From positions 34,753,001 to 34,817,000 of the forward strand of contig NC_092591.1 in assembly GCF_047663525.1 (NCBI RefSeq): a stretch of 64,000 nt of DNA. The letters are read 5' to 3'. This document shows positions 35,901 through 50,900 of the stretch, one piece after another; position 1 is the first letter of the stretch, and each line of letters starts with the position of its first letter. The notes under the pieces were generated by a model. That model was not told the DNA's origin. It did not search any database and was given only the letters and a program-made list of their open reading frames with translations. Source of the DNA: Anas platyrhynchos. Taxonomy: Eukaryota > Chordata > Aves > Anseriformes > Anatidae. The position numbers and the translations under genes are program-made.

Positions 35901-38900
35901 TCAGGAAAAAAACATTCAACTGAACTCAACTGTGCGACAAAGCAAACTACAGAGTTTACAAGTATGAAGATGGCTCAAAGCGGTCCAACTTCGTTGTTGC
36001 TTTTTTTACTTCTACCTTTCTGCACCGAAGCGTCTGACTCAGTCTTCCCAGCAGGGACTCCAGCCAGTCATGGTCAATCACTTCGCCTTCATCCCGTGGG
36101 CCCACAGCAACGCAGAGCACATCCTTGATGAAAGAGACAACAGGGATTCACCTACCAAGTCTGCATTTCCACGAACAGATATTTGGACCTATGACAGAGG
36201 TGAAAAATTAAAAGGGAGCTAGGGAAAGACAGCAAGCCAGGAAGTGAACATTATGTACCTTAATCTCGTTGATGATCTGGGAGGGAAATGGGGCACGGTG
36301 CTGACAGCCTGGTGGGCAGTCCCTCCTCAACTCCAGAGCTTCCTCGCTGGGCAAGGGAAGCCCTGGGACTTTCAGCATTCTGTTGAAGGTTGCCTTCACT
36401 TCTCTTTTTATTAGTGCTGCAAAGGGAAAAAGGGAACAAATCCTGTCTGCCTCAGTTCTTCCCTCCATAGAGGCAGACAACTGTTTTAAAATGCTACCCT
36501 TACTAGCCTCCTATTCTGAGAGCCCCTGTGAATGAGGAAAGGCCAGTTCATGCTTTCAAACCCTCCTGACTCTGAGCTCCCATCACGTTAACGGCCAGAG
36601 GCACAGGTGGGGAGCTACCACTACCAGGTACCAGTGGCAACCCATTTCATTTCCCATCAGAAATGTTTCAGTAGCTTTATTGATCAGAATAGCTGAACTA
36701 GGAAGCAATGCCAAAGCAGAACGCTGAATCAGCATGACCATACCAGTTGAACCACTGTGCCCACAAAAGACACAGGTTTTGTACCAAAATAAATTTTGAG
36801 CAGCAGCCAAAACACTGAACTCCTGCTGCTGAAAATGGTGCTGGGTATTCCTTCCCAAATTCTTGGCATCACCTCCTGAAGCAATGGGTTTTGAGAGGTT
36901 CTGAAGAGTTGCCAGAGCACTACTACAGACTAAAAGGAGTACAGTCACCTGCAGCCTGCTGAAAACATACCCAGTCAGAGAAGCGTTCACTTTGAAGAAG
37001 TCTTCAGAAGTTCTCTGTACACAGGGACCATAACATGGCCTGACAGAAGCAGACTGTATCCTATATTTGAAGTGCTATGACAACTTCAGATGGGATATTT
37101 TCAGAAGCTTTCCACAGCATTCATTCTCACCATCCTAAACATCTCCATAGCTAAAAATCACAAGGGCCAAGCTTGAAAAAACCCTGAAGAAGGTTCTTGG
37201 AGCTAGGAATCACTCCTCTTATTCCTTAACAAGAAGGGACAGAGCAACTGCACACTTCCCACTAAAAGAAAAGTGCCAGTCCTTTTTTTTTTTTCCCCCC
37301 CTCTTTACCCTTGAGTACTTCATGACACTAGAATAAACTTCTAGTCCTTTATCTCAGAAAGAGTACAATATACAGGTTAGAAGCCCAGTTCAAGGTAAGG
37401 AAACTCACCTGCAATGTTGGCAGAAAGCCAGCCACAGGCCTTCTCAGTAGCTAGTTCCACTGCAATGTCTTCCGCACTATTTAAAACCTTTGCAGGGAGG
37501 ATAAGAAGTGATATACTTCCAGTCACAACATTAATAATCAGTGAGGAATCAGAAGTCTAGAGGGAAAGGGCTTAATATGGGCATGCAACATTTAACCAGA
37601 GCACCACCATCTCGGTGGGAGCTGCTACTCTGAGCAATAAGACAAACCCATTTTGACTTCCCAAACCCCATCAGCCCCATACAAATACCCTCAACTCTTT
37701 GTGAAGTTGATTCTAAACCAAAAGCATTATCCTTGCAGGATGAATGCAATTTACCTACCACTCTAGTCTCAAGAGTTAGCTACTGGTTAGAGCACCAATT
37801 TAACGAGAACATCCCAGATAGCCTGGCAGAGGTGACTCTCTGTAGCTGTCAGCCTCTACATCAGGGCATCTACAGATTCCACTGTCCTAAGCTATTCAGT
37901 GATAAGTGAAGTGGCAACAGAAAAACAGTAACAATCCAGATGCAAAGTCAAGGTCTTTAGCAAGTTTTAGTGAAAATACATACTGCTGCAGATGTTTCTT
38001 CTGGCAACAACACCCTTACCGCCTCAGGACCTTTTTTTTTGCAAAATCTGCAAGAAAAGAGAGAATACGTGCCTTAGTATTAGTTAAAGTTCTTGGACAA
38101 CAGTCAGAAGTTCATTACTGTAGGAATTTTCACATGCTCTCTTACAGTCAAAACTAGTTGGAAGACTGCAGTGAAGTATGTCAAACCAAAATAACCAGAT
38201 AAGGAAAAATCAGTTACAAGCCCCCAGGCTGTAACGTTCAGTTTCCAAAGAAGGGAAATACAATAACTGCAGTTGATGCCCGTTTGGAGCTGGATGCAGA
38301 GGGACACAGAGCACCTTTATTCCTTCCTACAAATACGGCATTAACTGGCTGGAGGCACAGCAGACAGTCACCCTAAGAAGAGCAGAGGTCAGGGTTTATA
38401 ATTACTAGAACCTGAGCAAGACAGGCCAAGCCGAATGAGGCTTATAGATTCCACAATAAGAAGAGAAGGGAAGGCACAAGTTTAAATAACTTTTCCTCCT
38501 TACTCTCTGCCTTTGATGAGTGCCTGGGCCCCTTCCTCATACAGATGAGCGCACACCTCTTCAAGCAGCTTGTCATGATTAGCATCCTCCTCCTTCACTT
38601 TATCCTGCAACATGACTTCAGCCCTTTGAACCAACTCTGCTACCAGTGTTGCCCTGTAAAAATAAAGATTAAAAAAAAAAGTCAGACACACTGAAATTGA
38701 TACAAGAAAAAATGCACACTAACTGAAAGCAGTTGTTTGCCCTATTTCAGGAGGGTGTCTGTTGCTCTCAGAGAGAGATGCAAGTAGCACTCTGGTAGGA
38801 AAAAAAAAAAAAAAAAAAAAAGAATCACTGTGTTCACTACTACACCATTTCCTTGCTCTTTTCGACATGGAAAAAAAAAAAGCAAATAGAGATCTCAGAA

Positions 38901-41900
38901 CAGTACTAAGACTCAAGAGTCAAAAGCTTTTAAGTATTAATAGAAACATAGTTACAGGTAACTTTTGTGGCACCAGTACTTTTACACTCAGTGGTTTGTG
39001 GTCAGAAATTCAAAGATGTCAACAGCAGCCCACTACAACCAGTGTTCTTCACAAGCTGATACTATTTAATGTCTTTGACAAGTTGGACATGGGACAGAGC
39101 CAATCCACAGCAAGTTAATGAACAGCATGCTGGAGACCAGGGCTGCCTTTCTGAAGGACCCTCAGAAGCTGAAGAAACGGGCTGACAACAGTGGTGACTG
39201 TACACCTGTAATGGGCATACAGGCTGGGGTCAATTGGCTATGGAGCAGCTCTGCAAAAAAGGATCTGGGTTCCATGCAGACAGGCTGAACAAGTCAGCAG
39301 AGTCCAAAGAAGGGCAGCATCGTGCTGGTCTGACATTACCAACAGTGCAGCCTGCAGGTGAAGGAAAGTTACTGCTCTCCTCACCACTGTGAAGCTGCAC
39401 CGAATATCCCTAAACTGGGATGATGGAACTCACAGCCTACAAGGAGAGACAGGGGCAGACAGCTTCATTTAGCCTGGAGAAGAGAAGATGAAGTGGGAAC
39501 AGAGGGATATGTTCTTCAGTCACATAACAGATAGCCAGTGCTTACTTGATGTGCTTAACACAGTTGGATCCCACCCTCTCTGCCACAAATTCAACTGTTC
39601 TCCGCAGGGAGGGAGGCTGGTTGTGGAAGAAGGCCTGCTCCAACTCCACCTGGTCAAGAGAAAAGTGCCACAACTGATTAGAACGCTCCACTCAGATCCT
39701 CCTCTTCTCTTCACAAGAGTGGACAGAACTACCGTATGTAATTGAGATAAAAGGCAGACAATTTGCCTATACAAGAATATTCTGCTACAGTAACACTCAG
39801 CACCTTTATAGGATACATCTTCCCTATTTTTTTTTTCTAACCTGAAGCTCATCACCAGTGTTTATGAAACTACAAAAACAAATGACTAGTAAAGAGAAGA
39901 ATGGGAGAGTTCTGGCAGCTCCTATGCAGTTCTTATCTTCTGTGGAATGCATGGCTAAAATCTAACTAAAAGCAGCCTACGAGAAATGTACTAACATTTT
40001 CTGTAAAAAAGAGAGGGAGAGGCTAATTGTTCTGATCACAAGAATGCTTACTGAATTTCTCTGGATTTCAACGCTCACGTGGTAATACAGCCACACAATT
40101 TAACCAGAATAACAAGAAGTAAGAATATTTGACTGTCAAACACAACTTTCCCTGCTGTCCAGGCCCATACCTTTCTTTCCCAAACATTAGGATATCACTG
40201 TGTATCCCATGGAGGCAATTCCTCCTGCCCTGGTTCCACTTGTGACTCCCGAATTTCATTACCTGCAGTTTCCGTTGTGTGACGGAAGCCTTGGGTGCCA
40301 AAGACTCTGCAGCTGTTGGAGTGATTTTCCTTATAAAGCCACCATTTTTTGCTCCGCTACCAGCCACAAAAGAGGCAAGTAGTTTCCGCAGCTCACCTGC
40401 ATGGATAAACATGCACCATCCCCATAAGCAACAGAACAAATCAAAAACTCAGGAAATTCCACAGCTGAAGCTTCAGAAGAGCAGAGGCATCCCACTCATC
40501 TAACTAGCAGGGCAAGGCACCAAAGATAAAACAGGCTTCCAAAAAGCTCCCTGGCATGTTGGGGCTTGTTCGAAAGGATCACGGAGCAACCATTGCTATG
40601 GATCCCTTTTTAACACAGCAAGCAGGAACCATAAAAAAATATACAAGGACAGTAAGACAAGCAGAACCGCACAAAATTCTAACAGGATCAGAAGAAAACA
40701 ACGGGAAAAGCCTGAACATCAGTTCAACCCTTAGAAGCTTTGATGCTGAAAGAACAGCTGGGTTAACATACAGTTTTCCTAGCAGTTAAGTCCCAAGAAG
40801 CAGAACAGCACCCCACCGTCTGGCACTGTTCTCCACATATAAAGATTTAACCAACGACAATCAGATCTCATGAAGAAGATTCTTCAGACAACAACCTGAC
40901 AAAGCATCAGACACAAAAGGATTCTTCCCCTCTCCCTCAGCAGCAGAAACATGCTCAAGGATCAAGACATTCCTCACAACTCAGACTACACTATACTTAG
41001 GATGGAAAATTTGTACACTTACCCCTTATTGTGTTTCCTTCCAGTTTGTGAAGAATGAACTCCCCTTTTCCTCTGTATTCAATGTCTGCAGGTGAACTAT
41101 CCTGACTGTGCAGCCTCCCTCCCCCAACTTCACCAGATAACTATTCTCAGCTGCAGGCTCTTTAATCAAGGCTCACTTATACACAGCTGAGACCTGAAGC
41201 TGTGAGGAGGGCTAAGAAAGACAATCCAAGAAAGTTCTAGAGAATGCTAGGATAAATATAAATAAAATACTCACCAAGGTAGGGACAGCAGGTATAAAGT
41301 AACTGCTGATCCACCAAGGGCACAGAGTCCTGGTGAGAAAATGAAGGAAAAGCTGAAGCAATGCAGCAGGAAGGAAATCCTATACACATGGTCACATGCA
41401 GGTTTCAGAACAGCCTTTCCATGAAAAGGACAGAAATAACTGGATTCCAAATTCACAGTAAAATTCTACACTTGGCAGCCCAAGTGTTCAGACCAGCCCA
41501 GTAATGCACAATCAACTGCTCTACATTCAGTCAGTGTAGCTCAGTCCTTGCTTCTGACCGCTGTCAAAGCCCAACTGAACCATGATGATTAGAGAATATA
41601 ACCAGGACTGTTGACACTGCTGCTATTTGTAAAAGAGAAACCTACCCATGGAGGAGAATAAGTAAGGAACATCTGCTAAGCATTACAACTCCACAGGTGT
41701 CTTCTCTCAGACTTCCTAGAACACCACACTATGGAGTAGTGTTATCCCAGTATTACACAGTGCAGCCAGAGCCATGGAAGGAGAAACAACTTTGGATCCC
41801 ATCCACATGGGCAGTGTATACTGTGCTCATTTGCAAAATGATCAGCTCTGCATCTCATCTCTGCCACTGAAAAGACAATGCTAAACAGAATTTTCTAATG

Positions 41901-44900
41901 AGAACACTCACCTTGTACTGGCATAATCAATGAGCAGGAAAACAGCATCTGATCTTCCTGCAAAACTTGGCAACTACTCTACAAGCTCTTGCTGCAGTTG
42001 GCCTTTGCCTGACAAAACCTACTGAGCTCTTAACACGCATAGTTTATAATCCAGGATGCAATGCAATCTAGCCACTTGGATAAATTGGAGCATCGCATCC
42101 ATTGGCCTACATATTCGCTGCTCAATGCTGTTGCACTGAAGCTGAGTTCTTGATAATCTTAATCTTAAACTCCTGAGGCCATTGTAAGCCTGCTCTCATC
42201 CACAGATTCAGAGGGCCTGCTGCTGCACTAACTCACCAAAGCCTGAGCAGAGGTCACAGTATCCACCATCACTCCCTCCTGCCTGACATCAGTGGCAAAA
42301 AACAACTCTTCAGGGACCGATGGAACCTGAAACAGAAACCCCAGTAGGTACAACCCAAACAGCAGTCAATAAGTTGAACAATTTCTGATAGACAGTAAAA
42401 GCTTCCACCCACCCACCCACAAAAAAAAAAAAACACTAAAGATCATAAAGAGATACATAAAGAGATTTTTTCCCCATAAAATTAAAGATTTTGTTACATC
42501 AACGTAACACATGCCACCTTCCTTACCCTCCCCATATGGTATCTTTCACCGTTCCAGCAAGTTCCTGCTAACAAATTACCTTACTTCCAATGGAAGGAAC
42601 AAAAGGATTTTAAAAGTTCATTGCACACCATCTCTTTCGCAGACAAAATTTCCCCTTTTATTCAAGGATGCCAGCTAACACTCCACCTCTGTGACAAGAG
42701 CTTCCAAGTTCTAACAACAATTTGCTGTCAATTTGCTTACAAGGATGCAGATTTAAGGACAAAATGTGTTTAAGCAGCAATTAGAATTCCTACTGGAAAA
42801 AAATGATACTTCACACAATTCGACTACAGGAAAGTAATTCTCCATTAGAACACAGAGGATGGTTTGAACCCCAAACTAGTGTAAAAAAAAACAAAACAAA
42901 AAAAAAAAAACACCACAAAGTAGTAATTTCAAGTGTGTTAACTCATTTCAATACTATCTTCTATTGAGTTTTGTACTCTAATTTTTCTACCTGAAAAAGC
43001 CATCCCAGAACTGCAAGGATCAGCAGCTTGTTCAGGAAACTCATCTCCTTATCTTCAGAAAGGACCATTAACCTGCCATGCAGAAAAAGCAAATAGAGAC
43101 AGTGTTAGATTTCATTAGCACAAATTTAATTAACAAAAAAAATCCCAAAGCACTTAGTATAATACTATTTGTAACCATGTACACATTCCCTACTTGTCTA
43201 TCAACAGAGTGGAGAGCAAGTTCTACCCTTTTGCATGTACCCATCTGAATAACATGCTGCTTTAACGCTGGAAAAGCCATTGCTAAATAACTCTCTAGAA
43301 CGTGCTTCAAATTTTCCTCATGTACATAAGCACAAACAGTAGAGCATTTTTTAGGCATGAGACCCACACTATGGGTCTAAGGTTTAAATTCAATTTTTAA
43401 AATTTTTCAACTGCAGATGTAGAATGGGTGAATGGGGATTTGAAGAATATTTACTTGATGAAAAACACATATTTAAATCAAACATTATTCTTGAAGTTTA
43501 GAATGTGCTCCTTTTGCAGCTTCATGTAAGATAAGAAATGCTCATGATTTGCACCAAGAATTTCTTAAGAATCTCAATCTAGGGCCAGCATGCACTCTCA
43601 AACACTAGGTACTTCCGAACTAAGCAAGAAAACATTTACACAAGAGGTTTGGAACTGATACACTTTCCCAGGCTCTTACCTGTATACCTGCAGCAAGAGA
43701 CAAAATACCTTCCTATAGTAATCAAGGAAAGGAGCGATATGATCTGCAAGGGAAAGAAACTCCACAATCCATGGAACAGTGAGGATAGAACGGTGATCCC
43801 GAATAGATTGTCTCAGAAGCTTCAGTACGTCCAGTACGGGCAGGGTCTTAATGAACAAGACAAGTTAAAACAGAAGCTTGAAGTTACCTTTTGATAATTA
43901 AAGAAAAATCTTTCTCTATATCATGACTTTTCCTTCTAGGATTTCATCTTCTGTACAAATATGAGCTGACTTTCTGGCTAATGAAAACATTCCTCTACAC
44001 ACCAGCAGAGGTAGAAAACGCACTATGACAGCAACCAGAATCCCTACTAGGGACTTCCAAAGAGAAGGCTGTAAGGCTATAAGCATGACTATGTGCAAGC
44101 AGAATCAAGGTTTAACCCCTGCCTCCTTGCATTCAGTACATCACACTGGCAGGAAGAGGGCATGAAACTAACAAAAACATTCCTGGTAGCTGGATTTTAC
44201 ACTACAAAGACAAGTCTTAGCTAGGTCAGAGTTTTGCTATGACAGACTAGCAGTAATAATAGAAGACTGAGTACCTCACTATCAGTGCATTGCTCCCTCT
44301 TTTCTACATCATACAAACTCCTCTGTCCTCTGTTCCCAACTTCAGAATATCTGATAGGGACACAGAACAGTGTAACATCTTCCCAAGAATCACTGGCTTG
44401 CTCTGAACAGGCATGACTATTGATTATTCATAATACACTCCTTGGATGAGGAAACCTGACTGTCAAGCAATAGTCCACATTAGACTTTTTTTTTCTTTTT
44501 TAATGTTTGGTTTCTTACTTGGTTTCTTAATGCTACTGCAGAGTCTTGCAGGTCTCTAGTTGGCTGTTCCACAGTGCGATATGGCAAGAAAACAAGAAAC
44601 CCCAGGAACTTGGCGAGGAGTCTCAGACTTAATAAGACCACAGTAAAACGCTTCTTTTCATCCTGAAATGAAAAACATAAGGTGGGGCAATATCATCCTA
44701 AACTGGCAAAGCCATTACCTACACTAAACTTCCAATCCCTTCATGGAAAAAAGGCAGCCATATAGCTTCATCAGTGCTTTTAATATAGGTTTCAAAATGC
44801 GCATTTGTCAGGCATATTTTAAATTGGTTCTGCCTCCACTGCTTCATTTACTGTAAGGAATTAATGCAAGAGCTTTCTAGAACAAGAAGCTGCTCAGTCA

Positions 44901-47900
44901 CATCTTCATATTGACAACTTTGGGGACAATGAGAACTGACCTCATGATGCCTCTTTTATAGTGTTACTGCTCTGTGAGTTTTTGTGAAGCTTTTGCTGCT
45001 ACTTTGCTAACAGTCTACAAACTATGACACCTGTGATAGGTACAGGTGAGTAAAGGAATATCTGAACAGACATGACTACAAATTACTTCTAACTAAAGTC
45101 TTTCTATGTGGAATAGTAGCAAGGATCTATTGCAATTGAATGCAACAATTAAACTCAGTTACTTCATTGATGAAACAGATCTAGCACGTGTACTAACAAT
45201 CTAAAATGAGGCTCCCTCACAGGAGATTGCTTTTCAAACTATGGCGCATTATCTCTTCAGACACAGTTCTATGAGGCATCCTGAAGCACACAAGTAAACG
45301 CAAAGGGGCTCAGACATCCATACTTGTTGCAGAGCCCTGATAAAATCAAATGAAGAAGCTCTTCTGCCATAAATACAGTGGCAGAAGCTCCAAACTACTC
45401 ACAACCAAAACAATTGTTTGGGTACAGTATCAGTTCAGGGAAACTGCCAGACATGTCTGTTTAAAAAAAAAAAAAGCTTACCTGTTCGTCCATATCTGCT
45501 TCCCCATCACTGTGCTCATGCTCTACCAGAGTAAGGCCATCTAGTTCAAGTATCTTCAGGCACAGGCTATCCACCAGGTGCTGATTGAACTGATAACTTC
45601 AGCAAAAGATGATGAGTCAGATTGGGCTGAAAACAGCAGTAAAACCTCAACTAACATACCACAAAATTTCAAGCTGGTGTCTTGAGTTAATCAAGCATCA
45701 GATGACAACCAGAGTAACCGACTGACAGGCAAGAAAACAATGACAAAACTAGCAGTGGCTGACCGCCTTTTCCACTCGCATTCCTTGGAACAGATGCTAT
45801 TTATCAAGTCCCAGCAAAACATTAATAATACGGATCTGTCCAGGCAGGAAGCTGTAAAGTAAGTGAACTTAGATTCAAATCTCCCCTCTATCACAACACA
45901 TCCATGCTGTGGACTGTGGAAAAGCTCATTAAAAAAAAAAAAAAATATGGCTTCATCCTCTAACTCCTTGGCTTCATGCACTACCACACAAGGAATGTTT
46001 GCACAGTCTAGTGCCCTTGCTATAAAGCACTGCCCTCCTTGGCACTGGGAAATGCTGGTGGCCTGTGACAAGATATTGTGCTTTACAGAAGGAAGTTTAC
46101 CATCTAGCTTGATGTAGCACTCTATGCCCCAGACAGAACCTATTAACACGTTCACTGGCCAAGGACACTAAGTGTGGTATTATGCAGTTTTAAATCATTC
46201 CTGATATGCTCTGCCTGGGTAACTGCTATGTCCCAGGCTCTCAACCCCCCGCTACAAGAGCGACGTGCTGGTTTTGCCCCCCACACACCCACGCTTTGAC
46301 AAGGAAATGGGCAGCCAACCTTCCTGCGCTGAGGATGAAGTCCCTGAAGAACTGCTGGCACCCTGGGAATGAAGGGGGTGGGCAAGGTCCTCTGATGCTC
46401 TGGGGAACTACAAATCTTTCCTGCAACCTCTTCAGACGGCTCAGATTATCAGGACCCAGCATATTAAGGACATCCTGGTCTGGGGTGTCTCCCCAGCTTG
46501 CGCCACCACCAACGGGACCTTTACACATCTTCAGGAGACAGAAAGAATAGGAAGGTGAACAATTCATAATAAAGCAACATGTCATTTCATTACCCCACAC
46601 GTTCTCCCTTCTGCATGAGACTTTGTTTTAGGAGGAATCCAAGCATGGCCTTTTCAGCCAGCCCACATTAAAAAAAAAGATCTCTTCTCCTCACAACAAA
46701 ACATGCTACCCACCTTGGCCACAAACAGCCTAAAGATTCTGAGAGATGGATGATATGCAACTAACTCAGGCACATCTAGCAGCCAACATCTGCATGTGTG
46801 GAGAGAACACCTATCACTTGTATGGTCTTCATGAACTACAGACACAACACTGATGCAAATTCAGACTGGACACGAGAGGAATTTTCTATATTCCAACAGC
46901 TTGCATCTTCCAGAAATGCATGTGGGCTAACATTTAAGGGTATTTTTGGTGTCTATTTTGCTATCCAAAAGGAACCTACCAATATGCCAGCCACTTATAG
47001 AGAGAATACAGTGAAAATTTATACTTCAATCAGAAGCATCCTTTCTTTCTTCATTCCTTCAGCTACAGTGAAGTCAGATGATGCTTGAAACTGGTCGGAA
47101 AAACTCCTGTAAACTACAACAGCAATACTATATCAAAAAGAGTCTGTTGGGCTGTTACACAGAACAACCTGAGACTCTTTGCAGGTAGTATACTCATGTT
47201 GCTAAGGAATGGAACTGGGAACCTCTGCATTTTATATATGTTGAAATATATCATTTACATTTCTAAAAATTAACTGTTCTAAAATTAGATCAGAGTAAAT
47301 AACCATGAAAAATGAATTCTTACAGCTCACGATGTGCTCAGTGTGCCTTATATCTAATAGAGATAAGGGGCTTGTCTATAATTTATCACTGATTCATATT
47401 TCCAGAAAACAAAGGAAATTCTCTTCCTGAAGACTTGGCTCTCCCCCAAAAAAAAGTTTCAATAAGGAAAATCTCAAACTTGCAAGACAGTTTGTTTTCT
47501 CAGACTGAGGAAGGATCAAATCACTTTTGATGCACATTCAAGAAAACAAAATCAACTAATTTACCTGGATGAGCTGTTTCTGAAAGAGCCTGGCAAAATG
47601 GCTGTGGTTGCAGGTTGCAGACAGGTGAGCCATCATGGCCCTGTGAAGGAAGGCATCACAAAATGCTGACTAGATCTCTGAAGTATTAAAAAGTGGTTTA
47701 ACCTCAAATCACATCAAAAGCACAAAATAACTGCTTTTAAGAAGACAATCTCCAGAGCTTTTCAAAGGCCATTGCAAAAAGCAACATCTTTATAACCAAG
47801 TTTCACAAACACTGAGCCTCATCTGCTGATCATGGAAACAAACATTCTCCCTGGATTCTCCCTTAGCACCTGAAGAACACAGCTTTAGAGATAAAAAGAC

Positions 47901-50900
47901 TCTCTTCCTTTCCTGCAATAACATTTATTTAGGAAGACAATTAACTCATTCATCTCCCATTCTCCCCTGTGCAGAGCACTGTGTTGAGAGCCCATGTGGA
48001 TGTAAGAAAGAAAACAGCAACACCAGTACTTCTGATGCCCAAACAGGACAAAAATTTAAATCAATTTAAATCTCAGCCTTGTTTTGCTCCAGATGTGAAA
48101 AGCCCCCTTCATATGTGTAACTTGAGTAGGCTCCTGGTTAAGACTAATACAGAAACCTACAAGGCAACTGCTTTCAAAAACATACATTTCTTTATACATG
48201 TATATACTCCATTTTTGATAAAACAATAAGCATAAAAGTTTGCCTTCCATATGAAGAGCCCAACTTGTCTTGTTTTCAGAACCAAAACACCAGAAGCCCC
48301 TAAAATAGCTGGAAGAGATAAGAGCTTCTGAACATGTAACACATTTCCCTGTGCTTCAAAGGAGTGGGGCATTGGAAACACAAACCGCATAGAGAAATGC
48401 AACCAATAACAATGTCCAGATCACAGCACAGGTTGTGAAAATGGCACTTTCTGTGACTGGGAGCAGGGTAAGAGTTAGACCAAGACTAATCAAAATACGC
48501 TACTGCCACTTTTGCCTTGTTTCTTTACAATGACAGTTGAAAATGTTAAATATAGAAGTGACTTTACACAGACAGTATCTCCCAAGAAGCACAGGCCCCA
48601 ACAAGTCAGTGTAGAAGACCATTAGAAAGAACATAAAAATTAAGATGCTGAGTCTGGTATGCTGCACCAGTAATTCACCTATACTAAAGCAGCAAAAGTT
48701 TCAGTTCTAGCTGGAGTTGCACAAGACTCCTACCTTATCTTGTTGCCCAGAACTCTTTCAAAGTCCCAGCCAGTTTTTTCATGGTTATCCTCCCATTCAC
48801 GCAGCAGCTCGTAAAAGATATCCCTGTGAATCAAGATGTTTAAGGGTATAAATTCCTCTTCAAGTTTGAAGTAAAAACAATTGAATATTCAATTGCTCCT
48901 AAGTTTCCCAGTGAAACTCTACCTCAGATTAAGTAACTCAAGCTTCTACACATTCAGATACCTTTGCAAAACTCATTAGTGTTAGCAGTACTTCAGCAAG
49001 TTTCCATTTTCCATGTCTTTGACAGCATGTGTTTAAGCTTGTTATGCCCAAGCTCAGATGGAATGACCAAAACACCCATTACCAGACATACTGAAGACTG
49101 AGAAGCAGGAAAGAATAAGCCACATGAAATAATACCTATGAGGAGAAAACAAGGACAAAGACAACTTGCCATTCTTCCCTCGCCCTGTTGCTGCAAGCAC
49201 AGAGGGAGGTGTCAGGAAGAATACGAAGCATACCAGATCTATATGCAGAAGCAATCCAGTAGGGTGACACATTGTACTGGCATTTACCAGAAGCCAATAA
49301 ATCCTGAAGAATTAGGCTGTTCTTCTTTAAAGACACTAAGCGTTTAGCCCCTGCAGTCAATATGGACAAACACTTTTTTTTTTCAATTAAGAGTGAAAAT
49401 CTCAATTTTTTTCTGGACTATATAGCATACACAAGACATTCCTAATATCCCTTTTTTACAATCATGGAAAGATTATACCCTGAGAGCCATATGACAACAG
49501 CAAAAGAGACTTACCTTTGTTTCTTAAATATGTGAAATGCTCTGTCACTGGGAAAGTTAGAGCGATTGTCTGTTTCTGGCTGGAAAGAAACAGATTGTAC
49601 AGAGCATGGCAGCAGGAGAGACACCTGTTGAAAATACAAAAGAATAAGTCTGTAGCTACGAAAAAAATCCACCTCTCCCAAACTACATTCTGATATTGCA
49701 TCTAGTTGGCCATTGTTCTAGGATCTGTGTTTATTAAATACGAATCTCAAAAGCAAAACCCGAGCCTGTCAAAATCATTGGCTGAGTCAGCACCTGGAGC
49801 ACAATGTATGGCCAGCCAGCAGTGATTCACAGCTATCAGTCACTGCAACTTGCAATTCACTCACCCGTGGCCAAAAAAAGAAAAAAAAAAAAAAAGTACA
49901 CTTTCAGACACTTCCCAAAGAAGACATGACAGGACAACAGTAGCAGGAATGAGCATAAGCATTAAGGCCAACATAAATAACACTACCACAAAGGTATGAG
50001 ATAGCATCAGGTGAGGTGTGCCAATACTCACCTTGGCTGTGCTGCTTTCATAAGCCTGCTTGAGCCTCTCATGCAAGGTAGGAGAAAAAGATGCAATCCG
50101 TTCATTTTCAGCCAAGAACTTCAGTGTTCCCTTTTCTAAATGGGAAATAATTCTGCCAAGACAACATCCATAAAACCCACAGACATACAGACATAACACC
50201 ATAAGCGTAATCATTTCTTTACATCTAATTAGATTTTATGAAACTACCAAGTAAAAAGTTCTAAGCCCCAGGCACCCAGGATCAAATCCCATTGGCATCT
50301 GTAGGGACACTTTTTTATTGCTTTCATCTCATGACTTTCCCATTCTTGCACAATCACGCTGAAGTTCAGCAGACAGACCAGCATAAGGGAAATTCAAAGA
50401 CACATCCAAATTCAGGCTGAGTTATGTGTTTTGAGGGAAAATTAGTAACTCCATGCCTGGAAGTAGTAAAGCTCTAAAATACAAGCACACTTGTTTCATC
50501 TCACACACATCTGTAGACATGAGCAGAGAAAAAAGCCTCAACTCACTCATATTGATAATCCAAGACTTGAACAGCAAAGTAAACACAATTGTGCACACTT
50601 CGGAAATGCTGTCTCCCCGTTGCATCTAACGAGAAGAAGTAAGTATGAGACAACAGCACCTGTCACCATTTATAAACTAAATGATCAACAAATAGCTCCC
50701 AAGGAACACAGGAATTGCCATATCCAAAGAGCTAAACAGTCTTCCAGACCAGTATCGAGTTTCCAGAAGTTCGTATTTCCTGGTACCTCAATAGACAGAT
50801 CCCTATCCTTCTTATAGTAATGGCAACCAAATTGTTTAATGCTATATGGAAAATAAAAGATTCCTGCTCAGCCTTCTCAGGTCAGTAGCCCTTCTGAGTT

